DNA of 40,194 nt from Streptosporangiaceae bacterium (GCA_025964695.1 JAOPYK010000179.1:1-40194); one strand, 5' to 3'. Counted from the first letter of the stretch, positions 27,161-34,925 are shown. Translations and numbers: made by a program. The notes: generated by a model not told the origin, from the sequence alone.

Positions 27161-27883
27161 CTAGCGGGCGGTGCCCGGGCGGTCGCGGGGTGGCCGGTCG
27201 TTCCCGCCGCCGGATCGCCGGGAACCGGGATGGAGCGCGAAGCCGGCCGCGGTCCCCGCGACGAGGACGGCGGTGACCAGCAGTGGCCACGCGAGGCCGG
27301 CATGCCGCAGCAGCAGGGCTCCGAGGAACGCGCCCAGCACCATGGACAGCACGGCGGCGGCCCGGCGCGCGGCTCTGGGGTTGGTGCCGCCGGCCAGGCT
27401 GGAGTCGGCGGCAAGCCCGGTGAGGGTCCGGGTGAGGACGGTCGTGGTCAGATCTGGGACCGCCAGGCTGCGCACGGTGGCGTTGCGAAGCCCCATCGCC
27501 AGGGCGACGAGTGCGATCACCAGATGGCGGCCGCCCGTCCCGGACACGTGCACGACCGAGGCGGCCACGGCGGCGATGACGAGCAGCACCGCCTCGGCGC
27601 TCAGCGCGGTCAGAACCTGGGGCCGCCGGGACGAGAGGGTGGCGTTGAACCGTCCGGCGATGACGGCGCCGATGAGGAAGGCGGCCAGTGAGGTCACGGA
27701 CGCGCTCACGGAGAAGCCGGGGGCTCCGGCGGCCGCGAAGCCGACGATGGCGACGTTGCCGGTCATGTTCGCGGTGAACACGTGTCCCAGGCCCAGGTAA
27801 CTGACCGCGTCGATGAAGCCGCTCAGCATGGTCAGCAGGATGAGCGCCGGTGGCAGCGGGTCACGCCGGGCGAGCGGTCTCAC
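27161..27883 (-). CDS. YoaK-family (DUF1275) membrane protein
   Basis: A 240-residue integral membrane protein with about six transmembrane helices. The family landmark at the N-terminus is clear: GFIDAVSYLGLGHVFTANMTGN, with the conserved Asp in helix 1 and the FxANMTGN turn (motif split across residues 22-43). A second landmark is ALAMGLRNATVRSLAVPDLTTTVLT. DUF1275 proteins have no settled function; transport is suspected. Start is a GTG at 27883 with a weak GGGA. It lies 44 bp after the stop of the three-repeat HTH gene on the same strand, so co-transcription is possible. Confidence 0.88.
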   Translation of the reverse strand: MRPLARRDPLPPALILLTMLSGFIDAVSYLGLGHVFTANMTGNVAIVGFAAAGAPGFSVSASVTSLAAFLIGAVIAGRFNATLSSRRPQVLTALSAEAVLLVIAAVAASVVHVSGTGGRHLVIALVALAMGLRNATVRSLAVPDLTTTVLTRTLTGLAADSSLAGGTNPRAARRAAAVLSMVLGAFLGALLLRHAGLAWPLLVTAVLVAGTAAGFALHPGSRRSGGGNDRPPRDRPGTAR

Positions 27884-27926
27884 GGTCCCGTACCCGTCGG
27901 CGGGTGGCCGGGACTGAGCGGGCCCC

Positions 27927-28562
27927 TCACCGGGCCGCCCGGTTCTCGCCGGCGTTCTCGCCGGCCCGGTCGCGGCGGCGGGCGTAGGCGAGGATGTCGC
28001 TCCGGCGGTAGCGGCGCCGGACCCGCCCTCCGGCCAGGCTCTCCTCCTCGGCCGGGTCCGGCCAGCCCGCCGGTGGGCGTTTGACGTAGACCGCCACGCT
28101 GCTCTGGGCGAGCCCGAGAACGCGGGCCACCTCGGCCGGCGTGAGGAGGTCGCCGGGCTCTGCGGGCTCGGCGGCCCGGTGCTCCTCGTACCAGGCCGCC
28201 CACAGCCCGGCGTCCCAGTACAGCGCCTTGCCCACCCGATGGGCGGGCTCGGGATGGCCGTTGACCGCGCGCTCGGCCCACAGACTCTTCAGCGCGTGGC
28301 GGCTCAGCCCGTGCTCGGCGGCGAGTTCGTCGCGGGTGAGGAGGCCGGGCTGCACAGGTGAGGCGGGTCGCCGCGCGGTGTACCAGCGGTCCCAGGCCAC
28401 GGCGTCCCAGGCGAGCCGGCGGCCGACCGTCCCGGCGGCCTCGGGGTGCCCGTTGGCGGCCCGCTCCCGGTACCACTTCTCCAGCGTGCTGAGCCCCAGG
28501 CCGTAGGCCGCCATCAGTTCCGGCCGCGTGCGGAGCCTGCCGGATCCGGTCACCGATTCCAT
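27927..28562 (-). CDS. Protein with three tandem helix-turn-helix repeats
   Basis: A 211-residue protein made almost wholly of three related HTH units. Unit 1 (about 10-65) and unit 2 (about 74-129) share the order: acidic HTH helix pair, NGHPE (37-41 and 101-105), then LAWDAVAWDRWY or LYWDAGLWAAWY (50-61 and 114-125). Unit 3 (about 139-197) is more like MerR/excisionase HTH_17 domains (LTPAEVARVLGLAQSSVAVYV) and ends RYRRSDILAYARRRD, the usual basic wing of that family. A protein with three such units in one chain could recognise an extended or repeated DNA site. Its start is the ATG at 28562. No partner recombinase or phage gene is next to it. Function is unknown. Confidence 0.8.
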   Translation of the reverse strand: MESVTGSGRLRTRPELMAAYGLGLSTLEKWYRERAANGHPEAAGTVGRRLAWDAVAWDRWYTARRPASPVQPGLLTRDELAAEHGLSRHALKSLWAERAVNGHPEPAHRVGKALYWDAGLWAAWYEEHRAAEPAEPGDLLTPAEVARVLGLAQSSVAVYVKRPPAGWPDPAEEESLAGGRVRRRYRRSDILAYARRRDRAGENAGENRAAR

Positions 28563-28606
28563 GGCCCAAGGTTCTCATCCCCCCGGCGGCCGGGGCGGCA
28601 GGGGCG

Positions 28607-28954
28607 GTGCGGGGCGGCGGCCGCGCCGGTGCGACGGCCGGCTGGCGTCCGGCGGATCGCCGGGCCATCCTGCGCCGCCGCCGGCTCGGCGACCTGCCCG
28701 TGTACCTGACCGGCAACCTGATCGGGCTCGCCGCCCTCGGCGCCGAGTTCGCCGAGTGCCTCACCGGAGGCCGGGCCAGGCGGCTCAGCGGAACGCTGTG
28801 CGGATCGGCCATGGTCGCCGCCGCGTGCGCGCAACCGTACCTGGGCCACCGCCGGGACCCCGCTCTGCCCGCACGACCGCCGTGGCCGGTGTCGCCGAGG
28901 AGCCGCTCGACCACCGCCCTGCCGATGCCGCGGCCGCCGCCGGTCACCACGTAG
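28607..28954 (+). CDS. Possible small hypothetical protein, perhaps a fragment
   Basis: A 115-residue reading frame from a GTG. Residues about 20-90 (LGDLPVYLTGNLIGLAALGAEFAECLTGG and on) have strong actinobacterial codon bias with G or C in nearly every third position, and a hydrophobic stretch that looks like one membrane helix. The last 30 residues are only the complement of the SDR remnant at 28880-28965 and read as low-complexity sequence. No family was recognised. It may be a truncated gene whose 3' end was replaced. Confidence 0.3.
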   Translation: MRGGGRAGATAGWRPADRRAILRRRRLGDLPVYLTGNLIGLAALGAEFAECLTGGRARRLSGTLCGSAMVAAACAQPYLGHRRDPALPARPPWPVSPRSRSTTALPMPRPPPVTT

Positions 28955-28965
28955 GAACGGCTCAT
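28880..28965 (-). pseudogene. N-terminal remnant of a short-chain dehydrogenase (SDR)
   Basis: From the ATG at 28965 the product begins MSRSYVVTGGGRGIGRAVVE, the classic SDR nucleotide-binding start TGxxxGxG, and continues RLLGDTGHG. After about 28 residues the family pattern is lost in all three frames and the rest of the roughly 250-residue enzyme is missing. It is a truncated copy. Confidence 0.7.
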
Positions 28966-29037
28966 GCTCCTCCGTCCTGGCGCTGACCCCGCGAACAGGC
29001 CGTCGCGCGGTGCGCGGCGATTCGCTGGCCGCGGCGA

Positions 29038-29850
29038 TCAGGGCTTGCGGGCGACACCGGCCCACAGGGGCATCGGCCGGGGGGAGACCCCTGTGCCGGG
29101 CCGCCATTGGGTGGTGGAGACGACGCCCGGCTCCAGGAGTTCCCAGTCGCCGAAGAACCGGGAGACCTGCTCCCGGCTGCGGTAGGTGACCTGGGCGTCC
29201 GCGGGCATCGTCTGGTTCTGGCGCTGCTGTACCTCCGCCATGTCGCCCGCGTCGAGGGCCGGGTGCGAGAGTACGAGGTAGCTGCCGGAGGGGAGTGCGT
29301 CCTTGAGGGTCGTGACGATCGCCAGGGGGTCGTCCCGCTCGGGGACACAGTGCAGGATCGCGACCAGCATGAGGGCGATGGGCCGGTCGAAGTCCAGCGT
29401 CGCCCTCGCCCTGTCCAAGATCGTGGCGGGGTCGCGCACGTCGGCCTCGATGTAGTCGGTGGCGCCCCGCGGGTCGCTCGCCAGCAGCGCCTCCGCGTGG
29501 ACCAGCACGATCGGGTCGTTGTCGACGTAGACGATCCGTGACTCGGGGGCGGCGCTCTGGGCGACCTCATGGGTGTTGCCGGTGGACGGCAGACCGGTCC
29601 CGATGTCGAGGAACTGGCGGATGCCCGCGTCCGCAGCCAGTTGATGCACGGCGCGATGCAGGAACGCCCGGTTGGCGCGCACACTCGCCCTGGTCTCGGG
29701 AAGAGCCGCGATGACCTTCTCGGCCGCCTCCTGGTCGGCGGGATAATAGTTCTTACCGCCCAGCCAGTAGTCATACATCCGAGCGATATGCGGTCGGCTG
29801 CTGTCAAAGCGGGCCGCCCGATCCTCCTGTGGGCTTTCCCATTGCACCAC
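29038..29850 (-). CDS. DUF574-family SAM-dependent methyltransferase
   Basis: A 270-residue member of the same family as the protein encoded at 21809-22618. Here the SAM-binding loop is intact: FLDIGTGLPSTGNTHEVAQ (Asp82, Gly84, Gly86), with VYVDNDPIVLVHAEALL as the second-strand acidic motif. Also present are ARMYDYWLGGKNYYPADQ at the start, LMLVAILHCVPERDDP and VSRFFGDWELLEPGVV. GTG at 29850 was chosen: AAGAGG lies about nine bases upstream and the length then equals the family norm; a longer frame to 29934 adds residues with no family match. Its methyl acceptor is unknown. It stands alone, facing the long non-coding gap to its right. Confidence 0.9.
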   Translation of the reverse strand: MVQWESPQEDRAARFDSSRPHIARMYDYWLGGKNYYPADQEAAEKVIAALPETRASVRANRAFLHRAVHQLAADAGIRQFLDIGTGLPSTGNTHEVAQSAAPESRIVYVDNDPIVLVHAEALLASDPRGATDYIEADVRDPATILDRARATLDFDRPIALMLVAILHCVPERDDPLAIVTTLKDALPSGSYLVLSHPALDAGDMAEVQQRQNQTMPADAQVTYRSREQVSRFFGDWELLEPGVVSTTQWRPGTGVSPRPMPLWAGVARKP

Positions 29851-29994
29851 CGCACGCCACCTCTTCTCTTCTGCTGATATCGCCTCAGGGCGACGAACCC
29901 GTATGGGGTCGAAGCACAGCATAGATCCCGCCATCGGCCCATTGGGGCGCTATCTGGCCGCGCGCGTCGAATGGAAATCCGGCCGTCCCGCGGC

Positions 29995-30026
29995 CCCGGG
30001 GTCGCCGGTTTCCCGGCGGCCCCGGG
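29995..30026. other. Strong hairpin inside a non-coding gap
   Basis: CCCGGGGTCGCCGG and CCGGCGGCCCCGGG form a 14-bp stem with one wobble pair and a TTTC loop. It does not follow the end of any gene on either strand. It could end an unseen small RNA, insulate the two divergent promoters, or be a structured leader. Confidence 0.55.
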
Positions 30027-30316
30027 TCGACAACGAATACGGGCTCAGCTCGCCCGGTCGCGTGCGGCTCGGTGTGGCGCACGAGCGCGCCTTCCCCGTT
30101 CACCGGACCGAAACCCGTGGCTCTGCGGTCACTGGCTCGGCCGCCCGCTTCGCGGCAACGCCGTCCGCATGCTCGGAGTCGAACGCTCCTGTGCGGTCCG
30201 TGGACAGGTATATGCGGCCAGGAAGAGGGCGCGCGAAGACCACGCGGTGGCGACCGGCCGTCCGATCAGGCCAGGTCAGACCCCCCTCCGGGCGTGGGGC
30301 CGGTGAAGCCGCCGGC

Positions 30317-30344
30317 GGTTGTGAGCGAATAAACGGCGGTATAC
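30317..30344 (+). promoter_or_regulatory. Sigma-B/F-like stress promoter candidate
   Basis: GGTTGT (30317-30322), a 15-bp spacer and GGTATAC (30338-30344) resemble the GTTT-N14-16-GGGTAT promoters used by stress sigma factors of the SigB/SigF group in actinobacteria. It lies 52 bp before the ATG of the small membrane protein, a family reported among stress-induced genes. Confidence 0.45.
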
Positions 30345-30395
30345 GGGAATAAGGCTTAGGACGTCAATCAATCACGGAAAGGGGGTTGAGCCGCT

Positions 30396-30563
30396 ATGGC
30401 GCTCATCCTTGCGGTCTTGTTGCTGGCGCTCCTTTTGGGCGGGCTCGGTTTCGCCGCCCATGCCCTGTGGTGGATCGCTGTGATCGTCCTGGTCGTATGG
30501 CTGCTCGGGTTCGTGCTGCGTATGGGTGAGGGCACCGGCAGGGGCCGCTGGTACCGCTGGTAG
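30396..30563 (+). CDS. Small hydrophobic membrane protein (55 residues)
   Basis: A short gene encoding MALILAVLLLALLLGGLGFA, then HALWWIAVIVLVVWLLGFVL, then the basic tail RMGEGTGRGRWYRW. Two hydrophobic helices with a short turn (AAHALWW) fit a hairpin in the membrane with a positively charged cytoplasmic end. Proteins of this size and pattern are widespread in actinobacteria as 'hydrophobic protein' and have no known function. The ATG at 30396 has AAAGGGGG about 11 bases upstream, and a strong terminator follows the stop. A stress-type promoter candidate stands in front. Confidence 0.82.
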   Translation: MALILAVLLLALLLGGLGFAAHALWWIAVIVLVVWLLGFVLRMGEGTGRGRWYRW

Positions 30564-30573
30564 TCCCGGATCC

Positions 30574-30604
30574 GCCCGGCCGTCCCGCGGGGGGACGGCC
30601 GGGC
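30574..30604 (+). terminator. Strong hairpin after the small membrane-protein gene
   Basis: GCCCGGCCGTCCC and GGGACGGCCGGGC are perfect 13-bp arms around a 5-base loop, starting 11 bases past the stop. No U-tract follows. It should separate this transcript from the genes to the right. Confidence 0.78.
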
Positions 30605-30698
30605 GCCGGCACGGTGCCCGGCGGGCCGGGGGCCGTTTGCGGCGTCGCCGGGTGGTAGGGCGAGTCGTCAAGAACGCGAATCGGAGGACGAAGAGCCA

Positions 30699-30854
30699 AT
30701 GGTGCGTTTCGGGTACTTCCTGTCATCTGAGGAGCACTCGCCGGATGCGATGGTCCGTCAGGCCAAGCTGGCCGAGCAGGCGGGTTTCGAAGGGCTGTGG
30801 ATCTCCGGCCATGGATCCGGCGATCGGGTAATGCTTCCCTATGACCCAAGATGA
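30699..30854 (+). pseudogene. N-terminal remnant of an F420-dependent LLM-class oxidoreductase
   Basis: The frame begins MVRFGYFLSSEEHSPDAMVR, continues QAKLAEQAGFEGLWISGH and matches the first beta-alpha units of luciferase-like (F420-dependent) oxidoreductases, where the sequence would go on as ISDHFHPW. After 38 residues the match stops abruptly and a TGA follows at 30852-30854. About 280 residues are missing. GGAGG precedes the ATG by 12 bases. The mnhE gene starts 62 bp after this stop, so the break point is close to the antiporter operon. Confidence 0.75.
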
Positions 30855-30915
30855 TCTCGGGATCGATCCGTTCGCGCAGGTGGCGCGGCGGCGAGGACTG
30901 GCTGGGGTGAGCTGA
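30841..30915 (+). CDS. Possible 24-residue leader ORF ahead of mnhE
   Basis: An ATG at 30841 opens a frame MTQDDLGIDPFAQVARRRGL-AGVS that stops at 30913-30915, one base before the mnhE ATG. Such spacing would allow translational coupling. It has no good ribosome site and no known relatives, so it may be chance. Confidence 0.2.
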   Translation: MTQDDLGIDPFAQVARRRGLAGVS

Positions 30916-30916
30916 G

Positions 30917-31348
30917 ATGCCGCGCTGGACCGAACCGCTGACCTGGTGGATCGTGCTGTTCGGCGGCTATCTGTCACTGATCTCCAAGGCGTCGTTGACC
31001 GAATTGGTCGTGGGCACCGTGGCCGCGGCCGCCGGAGCGGGCGTCGCCGTGGCCGCCAGGCGGGCGTTGCTTCCCCGCGCCGGGCGCGGATCGCAGGCGG
31101 TCCCCTTGTCCGCGCTGGGTCTGCTGCCCGTCCAGATCGTGACCGACGCGGCCCGGCTGGCGCGGCCCCGCGTCTCCGGGACCTTCGCCGAGGTACCGGC
31201 CCGCGGCGGACCGGCCGCGCTGGTGCTCTCCGCCTCTCCCGGCACGTACGTCGTCGGAGCGGACACCGAGCACGGCACGGTCACCGTGCACCGCATCGCT
31301 ACCGGCCCCGATCGGCTGGAACGGGCCCTCATCGGGGAGCATCAATGA
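30917..31348 (+). CDS. mnhE: Mrp/Mnh cation antiporter subunit E (MbhA-like)
   Basis: A 143-residue membrane subunit. One or two helices at the N-terminus (WWIVLFGGYLSLI; ELVVGTVAAAAGAGVAV) are followed by the soluble part with the family-typical LLPVQIVTDAARLARPR and LVLSASPGTYVVG, in which MnhE proteins carry the S-x-x-PGT motif. It opens a seven-gene operon whose members overlap by four to eight bases. A GGGGTGAG stands before the ATG at 30917. Mrp complexes exchange Na+ (or K+) for protons and set internal pH and salt tolerance; subunit E is needed for assembly. Confidence 0.9.
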   Translation: MPRWTEPLTWWIVLFGGYLSLISKASLTELVVGTVAAAAGAGVAVAARRALLPRAGRGSQAVPLSALGLLPVQIVTDAARLARPRVSGTFAEVPARGGPAALVLSASPGTYVVGADTEHGTVTVHRIATGPDRLERALIGEHQ

Positions 31349-31590
31349 TCGCCGCCGCGCTGGTGCTGCTGGTGGCCGGGGTGGCTCCCAGCCTGGTGGC
31401 CACGTTGCGCGGGTCGCCGATCGACCGGCTGACCGGGCTGGTTCTGGCGGGGCCGGCCGCGACGCTGACACTGGTGCTGCTCGCGGCCGTCTACCGGCGG
31501 CCCGCATATCTGGATGTGGCGCTCATGCTGGCGCTGCTGTCGGCGGCGGGCGGCCTGGTCTACGCCCGGTTCCTGGGAAGGACACTTTGA
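31345..31590 (+). CDS. mnhF: Mrp/Mnh cation antiporter subunit F (MbhB-like)
   Basis: An 81-residue protein with three predicted helices, as expected for MnhF. The DRLTGL segment after helix 1 matches the family's conserved Asp-Arg turn (RGSPIDRLTGLVLAG), and YLDVALMLALLSAAGGLVYARFL ends the protein as in homologues (given in two parts here: YLDVALMLALLS, AAGGLVYARFL). The ATG overlaps the mnhE stop (ATGA). Confidence 0.9.
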   Translation: MIAAALVLLVAGVAPSLVATLRGSPIDRLTGLVLAGPAATLTLVLLAAVYRRPAYLDVALMLALLSAAGGLVYARFLGRTL

Positions 31591-31883
31591 ACCTGCTGTT
31601 GATCTGGGCCGGGGTCGTGGTCCTCGCGGTCGCGGCGCTGCGGCTGCTGTTCGCCAACGACGTGTTCGCGCGGCTGCATTTCGCCGGGGCGGTCACGTCA
31701 CTGGCCACTCCACTGATCATCGCGGGACTGATGCTGACCCACGGGGTGTGGAGTTCCGCGCATGACGTCCTCAAGCTGCTGGTCATCGGTGTGCTGCTGT
31801 TCGGTACCGGGCCCGCCGTCGTCGTCGCCACCGCGCGGGCCGCGGTCCAGGTGTCGGACAGGGCGCGGAGCGACGATGCGTGA
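31587..31883 (+). CDS. mnhG: Mrp/Mnh cation antiporter subunit G (MbhC-like)
   Basis: A 98-residue three-helix subunit. Landmarks are FANDVFARLHFAGAVTSLATPLI, close to the MnhG consensus D-x-x-x-R-x-H-A (in short: DVFARLHFAG), followed by two more helices. It starts with TTG at 31587, overlapping the mnhF stop as TTGA, a rarer start codon kept in check by coupling. Confidence 0.88.
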   Translation: MNLLLIWAGVVVLAVAALRLLFANDVFARLHFAGAVTSLATPLIIAGLMLTHGVWSSAHDVLKLLVIGVLLFGTGPAVVVATARAAVQVSDRARSDDA

Positions 31884-32145
31884 GCTGCTCGTCGCCGGCG
31901 CGATGATCCTGGTCGTGGTGATGGCGACCGCAGTGGTGCTGACCCGTGACCCGGTGCGGCAGGCGATCGTGCTGTCCGGTTACGGCATCGCGATGGGGAT
32001 CGCGTTCGTGGTGCTGCAGGCACCGGATGTGGCCATGTCGCAGATCGGGGTGGGCACCGTCATCGTGCCCCTCCTGGTGGTGCTGGCGATCACCGCCATC
32101 GCCCGGGTCCTCGGCCCGGACGACCGTGAGGAGCGACGCCGGTGA
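31876..32145 (+). CDS. MbhD-like subunit (DUF4040; equals C-terminal part of MnhA)
   Basis: An 89-residue membrane protein with three helices that corresponds to the DUF4040 segment found near the C-terminus of large MnhA proteins, here as its own gene as in archaeal Mbh clusters. The motif VVLQAPDVAMSQIGVGT is the family's APDVA-x-x-x-x-VG signature. The ATG overlaps the end of mnhG by eight bases. Confidence 0.85.
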   Translation: MRELLVAGAMILVVVMATAVVLTRDPVRQAIVLSGYGIAMGIAFVVLQAPDVAMSQIGVGTVIVPLLVVLAITAIARVLGPDDREERRR

Positions 32146-32816
32146 GCCGTCCTCTGCGCATGGTCGTCTTCTGGGTGGGCGGCATCGGCGTCGGCGTGCT
32201 GTTCGTGCTGGCAGCCGTACGCCTGCCGGGGTTCGGCGGCGACCTCCATCCGTATGGCGCCCGGGCCGTTTCGGCCGGGCTGGCCCGGCACACCCCCAAC
32301 ATCGTGTCCTCCATCAACTTCGACCAGCGGGCGCTCGACACGGTCGGTGAGGAGCTCATCCTGCTGGCCGCCGCGCTGGGAGCGGTCCTGCTGCTGCGGA
32401 CCACGTCGCGCGAGTCCGAGGAGAGCGCGCGGCACTACGGGCCCGCGGAGATCTTCGACCTCCTGCGGCTCACCGGCTATGTCCTGCTCCCCGTGGGCGT
32501 GGTCACCGGGATCTACATCGTGGCGCACGGCTATCTGTCCCCGGGCGGCGGCTTTCAGGGAGGGGTCGTCCTCGGCTCTGCGATCCATCTGGTGTATCTG
32601 GCGGGGGACTACCCGGCCCTGGCGCGCGTTCGTCCGCTTCCGCTGTTCGAGGGCGCCGAAGCTCTGGCGGCGGGGGCCTTCGTGGTGCTCGGGCTCGGCT
32701 TCGCCGGTCAGGTCACCCCGATGAACGCGGCGGTCGGCCTGGAGGTCGGCTGCGCCGTCGTGCTGGTGCTGGCCAAGTTCTTCGAACAGGCCCTGGTCGT
32801 ACGGAGTGCGTCGTGA
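32142..32816 (+). CDS. mnhB: MbhE-MnhB fusion subunit of the Mrp/Mbh module
   Basis: A 224-residue membrane protein of two parts. Residues about 1-88 resemble MbhE: one helix, an external loop [19 protein letters not shown], and a helix ending LLLRTTSRE, the piece that closes MnhA proteins. Residues about 95-220 are a normal MnhB domain with [19 protein letters not shown], the family's clearest signature, and [20 protein letters not shown]. In Pyrococcus Mbh clusters these are separate genes (mbhE, mbhF). The GTG at 32142 overlaps the previous stop as GTGA. Confidence 0.88.
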   Translation: MSRPLRMVVFWVGGIGVGVLFVLAAVRLPGFGGDLHPYGARAVSAGLARHTPNIVSSINFDQRALDTVGEELILLAAALGAVLLLRTTSRESEESARHYGPAEIFDLLRLTGYVLLPVGVVTGIYIVAHGYLSPGGGFQGGVVLGSAIHLVYLAGDYPALARVRPLPLFEGAEALAAGAFVVLGLGFAGQVTPMNAAVGLEVGCAVVLVLAKFFEQALVVRSAS

Positions 32817-33163
32817 GCCATCTGCCCTACCTAGCGGCCGGCTGGATCCTGCTGGTCGGCATCTACGGGATCGTGACCAGCCGGAACCTCGTCCACGCGG
32901 TCGTCTGCCTGTCGGTGACCCAGTCGGCTACCTATCTCCTGCTGTTGAGCGTCGGCTTCCGGCGGGGGGCCACGGCACCGGTGTTCTCCGACATCCCGCA
33001 GAACCCTCGTGCCAAGGTGGTGGACCCGGTCGTCCAGGCGATGACGCTCACCGACATCGTTGTCGGCGCCACCGTCACGGCGTTGCTGCTGGCACTCGCG
33101 GTCCTGGTGGCGAGACGGCGGGGCACGGTCGACCCCGACGAGCTCAGGTCGCTGGAATCGTGA
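32813..33163 (+). CDS. mnhC: Mrp/Mnh cation antiporter subunit C (NuoK-like)
   Basis: A 116-residue, three-helix subunit homologous to NuoK of respiratory complex I. Conserved pieces are [20 protein letters not shown] (helix 1-2 region with the typical RN-x-x), a loop with [20 protein letters not shown], in which the family's PLPQALVLTAIVI motif is recognisable. GTG start, overlapping the previous stop as GTGA. Confidence 0.92.
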   Translation: MSHLPYLAAGWILLVGIYGIVTSRNLVHAVVCLSVTQSATYLLLLSVGFRRGATAPVFSDIPQNPRAKVVDPVVQAMTLTDIVVGATVTALLLALAVLVARRRGTVDPDELRSLES

Positions 33164-34890
33164 GCCCGGGACTCGCACTGCAGCTGGCCATCGGGACACC
33201 GATGCTAGTCGCGGCTCTGCTGACGGCCCTCGGCCGCCGGCTGACCAGGCTGGCCATGGACGCGCTGGCGATGGCGGCCGTGCTGGCGGCCGCCGGGCTG
33301 CTGGCATGGGTGCTGCCGCGATCGACGCACACCGTGGTCGTGTGGATGGGCGGTTGGCGTCCCCGCGCCGGTGAGGGCGTCGGGATCCCGCTGACGGCCG
33401 ACTCCTTCGGGGTCGGCCTCGCTCTGCTGGTCACGGTCCTGGCGCTGGCGGCCCTCGTCTTCTCGTGGCGGTATTTCGCCGAGGTGCAGGCCATCTTCCA
33501 CGCGCTGATGCTGTTGTTCGTGGGGGCGATGTGCGCGTTCACCCTCACCGGCGACCTGTTCGACGCCTTCGTGTTCTTCGAGCTGATGAGCGTGGCCGCA
33601 TGCATCCTGACCGGCTACAAGTCCGAGGAGCCCCAGACGGTCCATGGCGCGCTGAACTTCGGCATCGTCAACTCGGTCGGCGCCTACCTCACGCTCACCG
33701 GGGTCACCCTGCTGTACGCCTCCACCGGAGAGCTGGGATTCGCCGCGATCGGCGCGCATCTGGCCGCGGTCCCGCACATCGTGGTGATCGCCGGATTCAC
33801 GCTCGTGGCCACCGGCTTCCTGGTCAAGGCCGCCGCGGTGCCCTTCCACTTCTGGCTGGCCGACGCGCACGCCGTGGCCCCCACCCCCGTCTGCGTCCTG
33901 TTCTCCGGCGTCATGGTGGAACTCGGCGTATACGCGGTCGCGCGGCTGTACTGGACGACCTTCGCCGGACCGGTCGCCGGCCCCGCGGTGGGCCGCGTGC
34001 TCGCCGTCTTCGGCGCGGCGACGGCCCTGCTGGGCGCGGTCATGTGCCTGCAGCAGCGCCACATCAAACGGCTGCTCGCCTATTCCACCATCAGCCACGT
34101 CGGGCTGCTGCTGGTCGGCGTGGCGGTGCTGCGCCGGGACGCGCTGGCCGGTGTCGCCATCTACCTGATCGGCCATGCCGGGGTGAAGGGCGCGCTGTTC
34201 CTGGGTGCGGGGGGCCTGCTCAACCACTACGAGACGGTCGACGAGACCGAACTGCACGGGCGGGGCCGGGCGACGCCGATCGGCGGGCTGGTGTTCCTGC
34301 TCGGCGGCCTGGGGCTGGCGGGGCTGCCGCCGTTCGGCACCTGGGCGGGCAAGGCGCTCATCGAGCACACCGCCGAGGGCCGGGGCTGGTGGTGGGTGAC
34401 GCCGCTGGGGGTGCTGGCCTCCGCGCTCACCGGTGGCGCGGTGCTGCGCGTCTGGCTGCACGTCTTCCGTGGCGCGGGCAGGCCCGCCGCCCATGCGCAG
34501 GTGGACTCCGAGAACGCCGAGACCCGCGGCCGGCTCGGCGCTCTGCCGTGGACGATGACGGGCCCGCCGGTCGTGCTGCTACTGGGCGCCCTGGCCCTCG
34601 CGCTGGTCCCCGGGCTCGGCCGGGCCGTGGCCGACGCGGCGGCGTCCTTCAGCCGCGGCGCCGACGGTGCGGGGCCCGCACTGTGGACCGGTACCGGCAT
34701 CTCCCTCGGCCTCGTCACCGGTGTCGCCGCGGGCGCGGTGGCGGCACTCGGAGTCTGGGGGCGGGCGGCACCGGCCGCCGTACAGCCCGTACTGGGCCGG
34801 CTGAGATCAGCCCATTCGGGTCACGTCGGCGACTACGTCGCGTGGCTCGCGGCGGGAGTCGCCCTGATGGCACTGCTGATGGGCGGCTGA
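33160..34890 (+). CDS. mnhD: Mrp/Mnh cation antiporter subunit D (ND2/ND4/ND5-like)
   Basis: A 576-residue polytopic protein with about 14-16 helices, of the proton-translocating family shared with complex I. The conserved glutamate is Glu141 in [12 protein letters not shown], and the conserved lysine of the broken helix is Lys223 in [30 protein letters not shown] and [19 protein letters not shown] are further signatures. It ends the operon and is its only large antiporter-like protein: no MnhA N-terminal ND5-like subunit is encoded in the window. It is longer than typical MnhD (about 500), due to an extra C-terminal soluble loop and helices (about 490-576). GTG start with GTGA overlap. Confidence 0.93.
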   Translation: MSPGLALQLAIGTPMLVAALLTALGRRLTRLAMDALAMAAVLAAAGLLAWVLPRSTHTVVVWMGGWRPRAGEGVGIPLTADSFGVGLALLVTVLALAALVFSWRYFAEVQAIFHALMLLFVGAMCAFTLTGDLFDAFVFFELMSVAACILTGYKSEEPQTVHGALNFGIVNSVGAYLTLTGVTLLYASTGELGFAAIGAHLAAVPHIVVIAGFTLVATGFLVKAAAVPFHFWLADAHAVAPTPVCVLFSGVMVELGVYAVARLYWTTFAGPVAGPAVGRVLAVFGAATALLGAVMCLQQRHIKRLLAYSTISHVGLLLVGVAVLRRDALAGVAIYLIGHAGVKGALFLGAGGLLNHYETVDETELHGRGRATPIGGLVFLLGGLGLAGLPPFGTWAGKALIEHTAEGRGWWWVTPLGVLASALTGGAVLRVWLHVFRGAGRPAAHAQVDSENAETRGRLGALPWTMTGPPVVLLLGALALALVPGLGRAVADAAASFSRGADGAGPALWTGTGISLGLVTGVAAGAVAALGVWGRAAPAAVQPVLGRLRSAHSGHVGDYVAWLAAGVALMALLMGG

Positions 34891-34925
34891 ACCGGCTCAG
34901 CACCGGGTGAGCGCCGCACGGACCT

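Larger units (their letters stand above)
29851..30395. other. Long non-coding gap between divergent genes
   Basis: About 545 bp between the DUF574 gene (leftward) and the 55-residue membrane protein (rightward). The reading frames here have poor codon bias and no family match. It holds one strong hairpin (29995-30026) and a sigma-B-like promoter (30317-30344). Nothing else could be supported. Confidence 0.6.

Noticed and set aside
29903-30352. 149-codon plus-strand frame in the non-coding gap
   Set aside because: Codon bias is poor, the product has no family character, and the strong hairpin at 29995-30026 lies inside it.
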